Shown here: in pieces, positions 11,261 through 22,329 of the stretch
Layout: every line of letters starts with the position of its first letter
Numbering within the stretch: the stretch's first letter is position 1
NCBI GenBank assembly: GCA_009733775.1
Contig: WOGZ01000180.1
Location: 1 to 64,000, forward strand
Reading direction: 5' to 3'
DNA: 64,000 nucleotides
From: Alectoria sarmentosa
Lineage: Eukaryota; Ascomycota; Lecanoromycetes; Lecanorales; Parmeliaceae
Translations under genes and position numbers: made by a program
The notes under the pieces: model-generated
The model's input: only the letters and a program-made list of their open reading frames with translations
Database searches by the model: none
What the model was told of the DNA's origin: nothing

Positions 11261-12700
11261 ATCGACGGTGGTCAGTAGTAGTTGAAGGTGGCCATTTATG
11301 TGGGGAGCGCCAAGCCGCGCTAGGTCCGATCAGGCCACCGCTGTGAGATATCACAAGTGGGTCATAAGTCATTGTAATCGGCGCATATATGCGATATGCG
11401 ATATGCGATAGCCAACGGTCATGCTATATGGCGTATGTCGCCCCCTTTCAGCAGGTCTTCTTTCTTCTTCATTGTTTTCTGATTCCGAAGGAGACATGCA
11501 GGTCAAAACGCTTACCGCTTTCCACACTTGAAGCGATCATAATTCGATCCATCATCGCCATCTATAGTTACTCAAGAGCTGATGCTATGCGAAGGTTTAT
11601 AGGCCAAGATCTCGAACATGTGTCTGTGATTAGTTGACATGCCCAAGAGGGTAGGAAGTATACAAGCAAGAGATCCTTCTAGCTGTATCGCTAGATTAGC
11701 TTCCTCGTATCCCTACAAGCCTGCATTTGTTGTTGGCCTTCAAAATTGATTCTCCTGGGTGTTTCGTCTCTGGGTCTTAAGTGGTAAGTTAGAATGATGG
11801 GTCAATATGAGGCAGTGGTACGAGCGTATTTGGTATTTCCGACTTCCAAAACTGCTTGTATCGGCTGATGGCGAGCAATGGGTATTTCTCATAAAGAAGT
11901 GCAATTGCTGTAACTGACCCTCGTACCTCTTTCTCCTCATCCGACGCATGGCTCATAAAGTTTGGCATCCTCAGATGCTCAAGACGTGCTCGATACAAGA
12001 GTCGCGGAGAGTTTTGACGGTTTAGAGTAGCACTTGTAGAAGTGTTTCTTGACTGGAGATCTGTCAATGGGTACTTTGTTCCTGAGTGTTGCCTTACATA
12101 GACAGGGTTAGGGAGGCAGGGTAAGCAGACTTCCTTTCAAGAATTGGTCGCGGGTCCGGTGGAGTAAATTTCGTGGTGCTGTGCAAAGTTTTTGACAACG
12201 TCTCGAATTCATTACACTTTACGGAGAGTCCTTTCTCATCACCATCGTCGGACTTCGACCATCGTTGCCATATAAGAATTATCATACATACTCTTATCTA
12301 CTTGTACCATTCTCGCATCCAAATGAGCAGCTCAGAGACAGCCGGTGGTGCGACCGGCAAGGGCATGGGATCTTGTCCATCAAATGTGCTGATTGAACTA
12401 GTGGGAATCACTTGAGACACCCGTGGACGAAATGTAACGAAGCACGAGGCACGCTCGAAATTGCCCTAAGATTGTTTGACACAAATTTTGAGCTTCATTG
12501 GGAATTGGACGACTTTGACAGCAAAAGATGTTGGAATCAGCCAATAGAAGGCCAGTATTATTACACTATGCAGTTCACATACAGGTGCTACTACCCCTCT
12601 AGTATTAATGATCACATAGTCAGAGCATACGTGTGTTAAGGTACTAGTGTCCTTTTGCCACAGGCTTCACATAGTCTATCTAGCCTGCCAGTGCAAACAC
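11261..12700. other. Intergenic, 1.4 kb
   Basis: Short ORFs only, for example 12,412-12,639 (+), none recognised. The right end runs into the degenerate retroelement region. Confidence 0.45.
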
Positions 12701-12703
12701 TCT

Positions 12704-12763
12704 TTCATAGAACATAACAAGACAAGCAGTTCTACATGCGTATGAGGCCACTGAATGCACTCA
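12704..12763 (+). repeat. Left copy of 60-bp direct repeat flanking gag relic
   Basis: Sixty bases here match 13,481-13,540 at 54 positions, in the same orientation. Five of the six differences are transitions. The pair brackets the gag-like ORF. Confidence 0.8.
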
Positions 12764-12851
12764 ACTCAATAGTTCATGGGCTTGGATTTCCTTATCCGTG
12801 GTCTCCACATCTTCAACTAGGAACAGACACCTATCGTAGCGGACATTCAAG

Positions 12852-13494
12852 ATGGTCACTACGCAAGCGCTCAACGTGCACGCTGCTGCATTGACACAGA
12901 TCTGGAATTTCCCAAAGCTTCAAGGGCAGGAAAACTACCAGTCATGGTCAAAGAAGATGAAGAGTGCTCTCAAGTACTGTGGTTTATGGGACATTGTCGA
13001 ACAAGGATCAGCAATGTTTTCAAATGACCTACCAGAAAATCCGGTGCCTACCAACGAGCACCTACTAGCCGACCGAGCAGAAACGAAGGTCTGGAAGGAA
13101 CGTAACAACCAGGCAGCGGCACTGATCTACTCGATGTGCGAGGACGGACCAGCCGAATCGATAGAAGACGAAGAAGCGGCCATGAATAGATGGATCAGAC
13201 TTCAGACGGACTACACGGACACCGGATTCGTTCTTCGCTTCACCAAACTGCAGGAACTTTGGAACACCACCTTGTACAGCAGCAATAGCTCAGTCGAGAG
13301 TTACATCGCCAATTTACGCGCAAAATCCGAGGATCTTCGAACGTATGGGGGCTCCAATTGACAGCTGGATACTTGTTGCCATGTTGTTGAACAATTTAGG
13401 CGGAGAGTACAAGGATTTCGTACACGGTCTTGTCAGACAACTCGATGGCATGCCAGACTTTGACAAAATTGTCACCCTTCTTCATAGAACATAG
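12852..13494 (+). pseudogene. Decayed Ty1/copia-type gag fragment
   Basis: The first frame (12,852-13,361) encodes 169 aa beginning near an FPKLQGQENYQSWSKKMKSA motif and continuing GLWDIVE, typical of the N-terminal gag region (DUF4219/UBN2-like) of fungal copia polyproteins. It stops early because of a frameshift near 13,345; the neighbouring frame then carries GAPIDSWILVAMLLNNLGGE and ends at LLHRT followed by a stop at 13,492-13,494. No zinc knuckle, protease, integrase or reverse transcriptase follows, so it is a truncated, non-functional remnant. Not expected to be expressed as a useful protein. Confidence 0.8.
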
Positions 13495-13540
13495 CAAGAC
13501 AAGTAGTTCTCCATGCATATGAGACCACTGAATACACTCA
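13481..13540 (+). repeat. Right copy of 60-bp direct repeat
   Basis: Pairs with 12,704-12,763 (54/60 identical) and starts exactly where gag similarity ends. The pair could be a remnant of LTR ends or of a duplicated insertion site; no TG...CA LTR boundary or primer-binding site was found. Confidence 0.75.
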
Positions 13541-13618
13541 TTACTCATTAAAAGAGCATAAATTCGGCGTCATGCAAGTGAGGCTGAATTTGATGAATGC
13601 TGCATCAACGTTGGACGA

Positions 13619-14112
13619 ATGCTAGCAGCGCACACGGGCCTCGAAGAGTTGTTCAGTGATCTCAGTCGACTCGGTCGGGACTCTGGTGATTACAGGCTTT
13701 GCGCCGCCACCTGGTACTCCAAATTTGGCGTGATCTTTCGCGAGAAAGGACATCTAAAGGCGGTCGCGTACAAGCCGATGAAGCGGTTGATGCGCTCGAA
13801 GATTCGGTGAAAGGCAGTGAGGACCCGGACCACGTCATGGTGGCACTGAATATCAAATACACACCGAAGGCCTTCAGACACAGGATCACAAACGATTTGT
13901 CCGATGAGGAATCCGAAAGCATCGTCAGAGGGTCCAGAGGCACGAATGAAGAGATGCAGTCTCTGTTTCCGGCCCCTTCGCCAGCCCTGCCGATAAAGAA
14001 AGACCTTCCTTATGGAGCCGGTATTGTGATGGAGTTTTCAGATCAAGATGGCCCCCCCCCAGGAGCATATAGCCCGATCGTGGATTTTGTCAAACCTAGG
14101 TTCACAAGATGA
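13619..14112 (+). pseudogene. Unrecognised coding-like stretch, two overlapping frames
   Basis: Two overlapping frames (13,619-13,810 and 13,699-14,112) have coding-like composition with many charged residues, for example EDSVKGSEDPDHVMVALNIK and ITNDLSDEESESIV. Neither starts or joins convincingly, and I recognise no domain. The stretch lies right after the gag relic, so it may be a host gene broken by insertion or more retroelement debris. Role unknown. Confidence 0.25.
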
Positions 14113-14572
14113 GGCAACTCCAATCGTTTGGCTCTCTCGTCCGGTAGATGTGATGTATCAAGGTTTTGGGGGTTCTCGGCCTCCTCCCAGCCATCTTGCT
14201 GTGTAGCCACCTAACCAGTATGGTGCATGAGGCATGCTCCAGGGGAGCCTGGGGAAGACAATTCATCCATTCTACACATCACATGCCTGAATTTTGACAT
14301 ATTGTCCTGGTCCTAGCGGGACCATCTTATCGGCTTTCGTCTCTGGTGAACGTTGCGTAGCCCGCAGCGCTGAGAAGCTGAGAAGTCACTTCTATATATG
14401 TCCATGGACGATTCACCCATACATCCGCGTATTATTACCGGAGTTTAGGACGCTTGCATTCCACTTGCCAAACGTAAAACCTCTTTTTGGCAGCGTCCAA
14501 CCGTCGAAGTCCAAGAAGCGCACGGCATCTGATCCTATTGTATTCAAGGCATTCCTTTTCCTAAGCCCCAGC

Positions 14573-15427
14573 TCACCCACCCCCATCTCTCGCCTTCTCC
14601 ATCACCTCCCTTTCCGCCTCCCGCTCTACACCGTCCCAGCTCTCCTCTCCTTTTCTTTTCCATCTCCCACCAGCATCTACCCAATCTCCCACCCCAACCC
14701 TCCTCCTCAAAATCCTCGCCCCACTCGGCCTCAGTTTCCTATAATACCCCTCCACCATCTCCCCTTCCACCTCAAACCCCCTCTTCATATACCACTCCAA
14801 CGCCTCCTCGTTCGCCTCCCATACATGTGCATAAATTTCTTTGACATTTACATTCTGACAAGGATAGTAGGTGAGAGCTGCAGAGATGATAGCGTCAAGG
14901 AGGGCAGTGGCGATGCCGAGGGACCGGTAGGGGGAGAGGATGGCGAGGGTTTGGATGTACAGGTTGTGGGGTTGCTGCTGTGGTGGTAGCGGGGATAGGA
15001 GAGATGTTGAAATGGTAGATGGTGGACAAGGCAGGGGTTCGAGGCGGCATTGTATGCCTCCTATAACTTTGGCTTCTGGCTCGGTAGTCGCAGGTCCAGA
15101 TGAAGGCGCCTCGTCATTGAGGGAGTCCAATTTCCGCTTCCCAGGTCGCGGTGTTTCATGCCATAGAGCGCAGAGGGCGAGGGATGAGGGCGTAGGGTTG
15201 GCAATGGAATCTTTATAAAATTTGTCCGGGTAGCGTATTGGGAGTAAGAGGGTTATGAGCCTGCGGTAGGCGGGGATGGTTGAGGCGGTGATGGGAGTGA
15301 TGGAGAGCTCTGGGGGAAGCAGCTTCTGAGGATTATGGTTGGTTTCTGGCTTTGCGAAGGTGTGGAGGGGGAAGCGATGGAGTGCCCATCTTTGTTGCGG
15401 GGATCTGGCTTCGGGGAGCGATCGCAT
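14573..15427 (-). CDS. GNAT N-acetyltransferase, NAA50-like
   Basis: Intronless 284-aa gene. The N-terminal half contains LPIRYPDKFYKD (residues 62-73), the substrate-side signature of Naa50/San-type N-alpha-acetyltransferases. YIQTLAILSPYRSLGIATALL (157-177) holds the acetyl-CoA loop R168-x-x-G-x-A, and WEANEEALEWYMKRGFE (203-219) is the last conserved GNAT block. The likely role is acetylation of protein N-termini with the NatA/NatE system on ribosomes. A Ser/Pro-rich insert of about 50 residues sits between the first two blocks, and the tail is basic and Gly/Arg-rich, so the protein is longer than animal Naa50 (about 170 aa). Start at MRSLPEARSPQQRW; the start could be a few codons off. 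Confidence 0.82.
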   Translation of the reverse strand: MRSLPEARSPQQRWALHRFPLHTFAKPETNHNPQKLLPPELSITPITASTIPAYRRLITLLLPIRYPDKFYKDSIANPTPSSLALCALWHETPRPGKRKLDSLNDEAPSSGPATTEPEAKVIGGIQCRLEPLPCPPSTISTSLLSPLPPQQQPHNLYIQTLAILSPYRSLGIATALLDAIISAALTYYPCQNVNVKEIYAHVWEANEEALEWYMKRGFEVEGEMVEGYYRKLRPSGARILRRRVGVGDWVDAGGRWKRKGEESWDGVEREAEREVMEKARDGGG

Positions 15428-17529
15428 CTTATGTAAGGGGAACTTGGTGTATTGTAGGGGGGTTTAGGCTTGCTATAAAAGTCTCGATATTTTTAAATAA
15501 ATGATAAACATTGGGAAAAGTTTCAGCGCGCTTGGCGCGCCTACAGCCAAATGTCTTGGCACGGCGACAGATTCTGGGCACAAGACCATACTCTTGCTTC
15601 GTCGCTATTTAGAGGAAACAGATAGGCTAAAAGGAGGACATCTAAACCTATTTCTAGCGTTTGCGGTCAAATTTCAACCCTATCGAAGATGATGCTGGGC
15701 TTGGGCAGTGCAAGAATTTGTTGAAGGTTGATGCTAGCTCTGATGTTATCGCCTTTTGAAGTAACGCATTTTAGATGGATTTCCAGGGCGTCAAGTTCTT
15801 TGTCACATTCAGGGTTGAGGGTCACTGGGTCTTGTTATCGTGGCGTCCAATACACTATGTTCATCCCGAGATCCTGAAAAAAAAAAATCTGCTTCTTCGT
15901 TCAGACCATTTAAAGGATCTATGCAATTTCGGAAGTTGCGCCTTCAATCCGCATCAGTATCTGACATCAGAGATGCTGGGGCGTCGATGGCCAAGACTCG
16001 TACTGGTCTATCAATTTTCCCAAAGACGAAGGGTGTGGAGTCGCCATCATCGAGGATCAAGCAAACAGAGTGTGTGGCTTGAAGTTGCAGGAAACGAAGT
16101 CAGATACGAAAGACACGAGGCGTAAATGCGCTGCAACCGCGCGCCAATCATGCGTTGAGCGGCGGCCGGCGAGCTGGCACTTCAAGGCTAAAGCAGATCC
16201 CAACTCAATATCAAAAGGGGTTTTCAACAGAGATTATGGGTCCTGAGAGCAATCACTTCAGTGGATTTTGGGTGATTTCGGATCAAGAACTGGGTGGAAA
16301 TGTAACGCTCCTACCTCCAAAGCTAAGTAATGGAATTAGAATGAACGAGGAGTTGCGGGTACGCAAACCTGATTCAAACGCACGGATGTTGTTTTGAGCA
16401 CCGTGGGGAGTGGACATTGCAGCAGTCAAAGCCACCGCTTCGGTGCGCCTACGAATTGCCCGGAAGGTCAATCTGTGTCCGAGGCTTTGGAGAGCAGATT
16501 TTGATGATCGTTGCTCCTTGCATTCTTTTGCGATGGAAAGGTAGTCAACGGAAAAGTCTGAGGAAAGAAGTTGGCCAACAAGGGTTCGGAGAAGTAGCGG
16601 AGCGGGATCGGCTAACCTTGCCACGCGCTAAAAGCTACCGAGGCTCGGAGACAGCGGCTCGGGGGTGGAGAGCAACGAGCAGGTGTGAGCAACGACCGGC
16701 TTGATCATAACTTTTCTTAGTAATAAAATGTCTCTCACACGAACAGTGATACCAAATCTTGACTGAAAACCCGAGCGCATATCTTGTAGCTGTTGAGCTA
16801 CTATCTAGCGTTCAGGTCTCGTCCCTCAAGTACCTAGTGCAAGGGTTTTTTTCCCACCCCGGGCAATAAAACCACCACAATCTTTGGAGTCTGACGCCAT
16901 TTGCTTTTACGCTTATCCTGGAAAATCGCGCATTGGATCGCTTGGATCTCTAGATGTACGTTTAGGCTTACGAGAGCCCGGCCGTTTTTTGCAGAGAGGG
17001 GTGGATTGAAGGAGCATCATATTCCAGCCACCTTCCTGTTCTGGACTACTGAATTCTGACTGGGAACTTGGAGGCACGCCTTGCCGGAATGGTAAGGCGG
17101 TAGGACACCGTCCCCTGCGGACAGATGACAGATGATGTGGACATGCCCACAATATGGGAATGTACAGAGCTGGTCCGAGTCCCCGATAACGTCCGTTAAT
17201 CCGATAATCGTGGCAGGCCCACACAATACGCTCATACCTCTGGAGAACGGGGCGGGCGAAAGGGGACTCGCCACGATTATACCACGATTCGACCACGACT
17301 TATCCTTCATTTTTTCTCCCGAGCATAGATTGTTATCCACTGCAGGCTGCAGGCAGCTTCCTAAATTGTGCAGGAATTCCCATTATGCAAGAGCTGCGGG
17401 GTCTTGGCGTTTCTTCTTAAAGAGGATTCGATTCCTTCGTTTTGACATCCTTTTTTCTTTGTAATCGTCCATCCTATCTCTCTATTGTTACCACTTTTGG
17501 GGTGGCTGTTACTCTCGTTACTTCATAGC
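15428..17529. other. Intergenic, 2.1 kb
   Basis: Short ORFs on both strands without recognisable domains. The last few hundred bases form the upstream region of the sedolisin gene. No RNA gene was identified. Confidence 0.5.
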
Positions 17530-19713
17530 ATGTTCTCAAATCCCGTTCTTCCGGCGGTGAGCCTATGGCTCTCGCTCGCTCTTCCCACGTTAGCCGCCGT
17601 ACTTGAGCAACTAGCCACAGTCCCTACTGGATGGACGCAAGTCGGGGCTCCCGCTGGAGATGAGACCATGATCTTGCAGATTGCCTTGGCGCAACAAAAT
17701 CTGGACCAATTAGACGCGAAGATCCTGGCTGTCTCTACCCCTGGCAGTGCTTCGTACGGTCAATACATGGACGGCGATGCTGTCGCTGCTATGCTTGCGC
17801 CATCAGCTGATGCGAGTCCCGCTGTCATGGCATGGCTGAAAGGGGCCGGTGTTACCAACGCATACAGTGATGGCGCAAATGTAAATTTCTCGACCACCGT
17901 CTCCACCGCGAATAGTCTTCTCAGTACCACATTCAATTACTATGAGAACGCCGGCATTCAGAAGCTGCGAACGACAGGGTACTCCATCCCGGACGATCTC
18001 ATGGCTCATATCGATCTCATCACGCCTACAACATATTTCGGAAAAACAGTACCTCAGATTCCAGCACCTAGAATGGATCACCGAGTGAGGCCAATTATGA
18101 CCCGCCAATGGAATGGCACCAACAGTACCACCAATGGTACTATCGATGCTAGCTGCTTCACTTTGATCACGCCAACTTGTCTCAAAGAGATATACAACAT
18201 CCACTACACGCCGGACCCTAAATCAGGAAGCGATATCGCCTTTGGAAGTTTCCTGAATCAATCTGCTCGTACCCAAGATCTTTCTCTCTTCCAAACAGCT
18301 CAAGGCATTCCTCAGCAAGGATTCTCTGTTCAGCTCATCAACGGAGGTATCAATGATCAAGCTATCGACGACAACCATGGAGAAGCCGACCTTGATGTCG
18401 AGTACATAAGTGGCATCAGCCACCCGCTTCCAATTATCAGCTATATCACTGGAGGCTCGCCGTTAGTTTCCCAACAGACGCTTTTCAGGATCTGCACTAG
18501 AATGCTGATGTTTATCTAGACCTTTCATTCCGAATCTGGATGAGCCAACTGCTGCAGACAACGAAAATGAGCCGTATCTCAATTACTATCAGTATCTTCT
18601 TTCACAACCGAACAGCGCGTTGCCACATGTTATTACCAATTCCTACGGAGACGACGAACAGGTAAATAATTTATCTTTGATTTACCGAAAATCTGTTGGT
18701 TGACTAACGATCCCGCAGACTGTGCCAGAGAAATACGCCAAGCGAGTTTGCCGCATGATCGGCCAGCTAGGATTAAGAGGCATCTCTGTTCTTGAATCTG
18801 CAGGCGATACAGGTACGTGTACCTTCTGTCGCGATGCCATTCTATCATACTCCTGACCAAGACGTTCCACTAAATGCACCCCGTAGGCGTCGGTGCACCC
18901 TGCCAATCCAACGACGGCAAAATGACACCACAATTCACGCCTCAGTTTCCAGGCACATGTCCCTACATCACCGCAGTTGGCGGCACTCAATCTATCAGCC
19001 CCGAGATTGCCTGGGTCGCTGGCTCCGGAGGCTTCAGCAACTACTTCAGTCGCCCTGGGTACCAAGCGGATGCGGTATCCACCTACCTAAATGACCACAT
19101 CAGCCCAGCTACCAAGGAGTACTTCAGTGCTTTCACCAACTTCGCCAACCGTGGATTCCCGGATGTTTCCGCGCACAGCTTGACCCCTGAGTACGTCCTC
19201 TTTGCTTGCTTTCTTCCCCCCAAGATCTTCCTCTCGCAACTAGCAAATTCTCCGCATGCGTTCTCCGCTTACTATGATGCCATCACAGCTACGCGGTAAT
19301 AGTAAACGACAAAGCCGGTCTCTCAGGCGGCACCTCCGCCGCAGCTCCCGTCTTCTCCTCTGTAATCGCACTCCTAAACGACGCACGCTTCAAAGCTGGA
19401 AAGCCGGCCCTTGGTTTCCTTAATCCATGGCGTATGTACCTCCCCATCACATTCCCGCTCTCATCCAATCAAAGCACCAAGAGAGTACTGACTTTAGGTC
19501 GCAGTCTACGCGATCGGCTTCACCGGTCTCACAGATATCACCGGCGGCCAAAGCGTTGGCTGCAACGGCATCAACGGCCAAACAGGAGCGCCGGTCCCAG
19601 GCGGTAGTATAATCCCGTTTGCAAGCTGGAACGCGACTCAAGGGTGGGATCCGGTTACAGGGCTAGGGGTGCCGAATTTTGAGAAATTGCTGGCTCTGGC
19701 GCTAAAATTATAG
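17530..19713 (+). CDS. Secreted tripeptidyl peptidase / sedolisin (S53)
   Basis: Six exons inferred: 17530-18461, 18520-18661, 18719-18812, 18887-19190, 19289-19431 and 19505-19713, for 607 aa. All junctions keep frame. An N-terminal hydrophobic signal peptide (MFSNPVLPAVSLWLSLALP) precedes a pro-kumamolisin activation domain (about 25-175) and the S53 catalytic domain. Catalytic residues are present: E285 and D289 in HGEADLDVEY, oxyanion D388 in ESAGDTGVG and nucleophile S507 in SGGTSAAAP. The C-terminal region ASWNATQGWDPVTGLG resembles the calcium-binding end of the family. It should act as an acid extracellular serine-carboxyl peptidase releasing tripeptides. The frame is also open upstream to 17,485, but the codon there is not needed; the ATG at 17,530 gives the best signal peptide. 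Confidence 0.93.
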
Positions 19714-21126
19714 GTGGGTAGAGTGCTCAGTACCGGATGGTTCGTTGGTGCTGGGTGCTATGGTGCCAATTGTAGGGGGCATGTTTTGGACTGGGTATAT
19801 ATATATATATGTGTGTGTGATGCACCGTTTGCCCGGATAGGGATGTATAGACAGGCCTGTTTTGAGCATTTCAACAAGAGGAAAAGCACTATTTATTGCA
19901 TACGTACCAGCGAACCGGTTTGGCGTCTTAATATAAACATAATCATACCACGCGTTTCGAAGAACCCTTCCTATAGATATCCGACGTCGGATGGCGCTTT
20001 GGTCGTTTCATCTCAACATCTCAATCTCAAGTCCTCAGCCTTACCACCTCAATCTCACCGCTCCGACAGCGTTTTTGGATAATATATTTGGGTTGAGCTT
20101 TATCTATACCATCTGATTGATCCCTATTCAGAGACCCCCTTGCCATGCGTACTCTTCGCTCAAATAAGAAAGCTGTCGCCGTTGCAACATCCTCCCTACA
20201 TGAGCAACAGAGCATCATCATCCCCTACAGTCGTGCATATGCGCTCGCAGGGAAGAAAGTGGTAAGATTTCCTTGGCCTAACGGGGTTAAGAGTTCGTAT
20301 GTATTTTTTTTACTAGAGCTAGTTCCAGACCGTGCGCTATATAGATGCGTACTTAGTTAGTTAGTGAGTGAGTGAGTGAGTGATGAAGTGCGGAGCGTAT
20401 GGCTTGCTGGCGGAGGAAATCTTTGGGAATGGTGTGCAGGGTGCGGAATATCTATCATCTTTGGATCAATGTTAGCATATGGCTTGGACATGTATACGCC
20501 AAAATGTGGCCAATGACCAGGGCAAGATATGTCGCTTGCGAGGGGGTTTGGTTCCATTGCACTTGGCTGCTCATGATGGTCGGCTGGTTGTGGGTATGGG
20601 GATGTCATGGTGTGTGGGAGGATGAGTGTAGAGGGTAGTATTAGAGGGGAAAGCGAGGGCGAGGGCGAGGATCGTTGTTGTGTTGGAGGGACTTCTAAGG
20701 GGCGGCGAGGATGACTGGGTATGGGTTCAGTGGTAATGGATTGACTTGAACAAAAAGTGGCAAAGACCTATGGCAAGAGGACGCTAGTACCTTGACACTC
20801 ACATGATATGAATCATGTGGTCCATATGAATATTGTCATTGATTCGTGCATATAACGCACCTCGAACGGTATGCACTGCCGTGGTAGGTGGAAGGATGGC
20901 AGTCTTACGAGGGGAAGATGGTGATGATGGAGAGGGGGGAAAGGTGCACACGGCCGCGCAGTGGGGCGTTGGTACCAAGCCACTAATGCCTTGCACAAGA
21001 GCATTTCAACGCAGTGAGTGTTCCCAAAAGCGGTCTTTGTAGGACCGGCTGCATGGTCTTCGCGCTTTGCAATTGGAAACACCATTCGCCTACTAGTTCT
21101 GAAAGCTCCTGTGCGGCAAATTGTCT
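19714..21126. other. Intergenic, 1.4 kb
   Basis: Contains a short TA/TG tract near 19,797-19,818 and a (GTTA)n/(GTGA)n tract at about 20,354-20,384. Small ORFs such as 20,145-20,360 (+) have no recognisable features. Confidence 0.5.
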
Positions 21127-22329
21127 TCAAATCGCCATCTTCGAGACACCATCGACGGGCATCTCTTCCTCCGAGAGCGTTAGACTCTCTAGTTTCCTGT
21201 GCCTGTACGGCTTCACGACGTCTCTTAGGTATGCGTCGACCTTCCATTTCTTAGACTGTGGTATCACCTGAAGCTTGGCTTCGATCACGTCAAGATATTC
21301 ATCAGCGCCTTTATGCCCGGGTTGCGCTTTGAGCGCTTGCAAGAATTCCTCTAGGGTCCGGCTGACTTTACCTAGCCGTAGAAGACTTAGTCCGTTTTGG
21401 TAGTGAGCTTGGGCTCGGGTAGGGTCTGGGCAATCTAGCCCATGCACATCGAGAGGTATATTGAGATCGTCATCATTGATGTAGCAGATGGCGCGGTCAA
21501 TGTCCAACTCCGACTTCCTGCACATCAACTCTTCAAGTCTTTGAAGACTGTGGTCCTGAAGTTCTCCCCAGTCCTTGGTCTTCGCCCACCTCAAGTACAT
21601 GACGCCGCTGTAGTAGATGCGTTCGGCATTCACAAAATGCCCGAGAGCAAGCTGTCGGTCCCCCCGCATCTTGTGGGCGTCGACCCGCTCAAAGAGCTCG
21701 TCCATGCGTTTCATGGGGGTCATCATCAGCGTGGCAAGCTCGTTTGCAGTTGTTGTCTCAATGCCGCTGACAGTGGTCATTCCAACGCCGCGTAGGTCGC
21801 GTAGGGAAAGGAGCAAGGTCTCACGAACCTCGGGCTTTGTACTTAGGCGCGGATCGAATCGCACGCTGAAACGAACCTGCATTGGGTCGTGCTCCCAGGT
21901 CAAGCTTCTGAAAACGCTGTGCACGTCATGCGCAATCATGAGCATTGATGATTGCGCAGACTGAGGACTGAAGTGTGGGTCTCGCAGGTCGACCTGGAGG
22001 GCCGGTTTGCGGATGAAGGCGTCTAGGTGGCCGGCTGGGCTGTGGGATACGATTGGATGGTTTGCCTCGAGATATAGGCGCACGAGATTGACCCAATTGG
22101 TGGTGATTAAGATCCAAGTGTTTTCTTCGTACAGGATCCGCGTGCACTCCTTGTGCATTTGACTGTTGACTCTGAGGATAGCGGGCTCGAGTGCGTAACT
22201 GCTGGTTTTTGTGACCGGGAATTTGTCGGCGAGAAGGAGCAGCTCACGGTAGATCTGGTCGCGGATTTCTCGAGGGAGGCTCAGGATCCGAAAGGGGATT
22301 GAGTCTTTGCCCTGTTCATTCGAATGCAT
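21127..22329 (-). CDS. F-box/2EXR-like N-terminus with TPR-like C-terminus
   Basis: Intronless 400-aa protein. The N-terminus FRILSLPREIRDQIYRELLL (residues 13-32), followed by ALEPAILRVNSQMHKECTRI and LYEENTW, is the pattern of the large fungal F-box-like/2EXR group, in which LPxEIRxxIY starts a helical protein-binding module. The C-terminal third has a TPR-like helix pair, TRAQAHYQNGLSLLRLGKVS then LEEFLQALKAQPGHKGADEY (about 310-350). It could be an adaptor for a ubiquitin ligase or another scaffold, but this is inference; such genes are very numerous in Pezizomycotina and mostly unstudied. Start at MHSNEQGKDS. No membrane segments. Confidence 0.7.
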   Translation of the reverse strand: MHSNEQGKDSIPFRILSLPREIRDQIYRELLLLADKFPVTKTSSYALEPAILRVNSQMHKECTRILYEENTWILITTNWVNLVRLYLEANHPIVSHSPAGHLDAFIRKPALQVDLRDPHFSPQSAQSSMLMIAHDVHSVFRSLTWEHDPMQVRFSVRFDPRLSTKPEVRETLLLSLRDLRGVGMTTVSGIETTTANELATLMMTPMKRMDELFERVDAHKMRGDRQLALGHFVNAERIYYSGVMYLRWAKTKDWGELQDHSLQRLEELMCRKSELDIDRAICYINDDDLNIPLDVHGLDCPDPTRAQAHYQNGLSLLRLGKVSRTLEEFLQALKAQPGHKGADEYLDVIEAKLQVIPQSKKWKVDAYLRDVVKPYRHRKLESLTLSEEEMPVDGVSKMAI

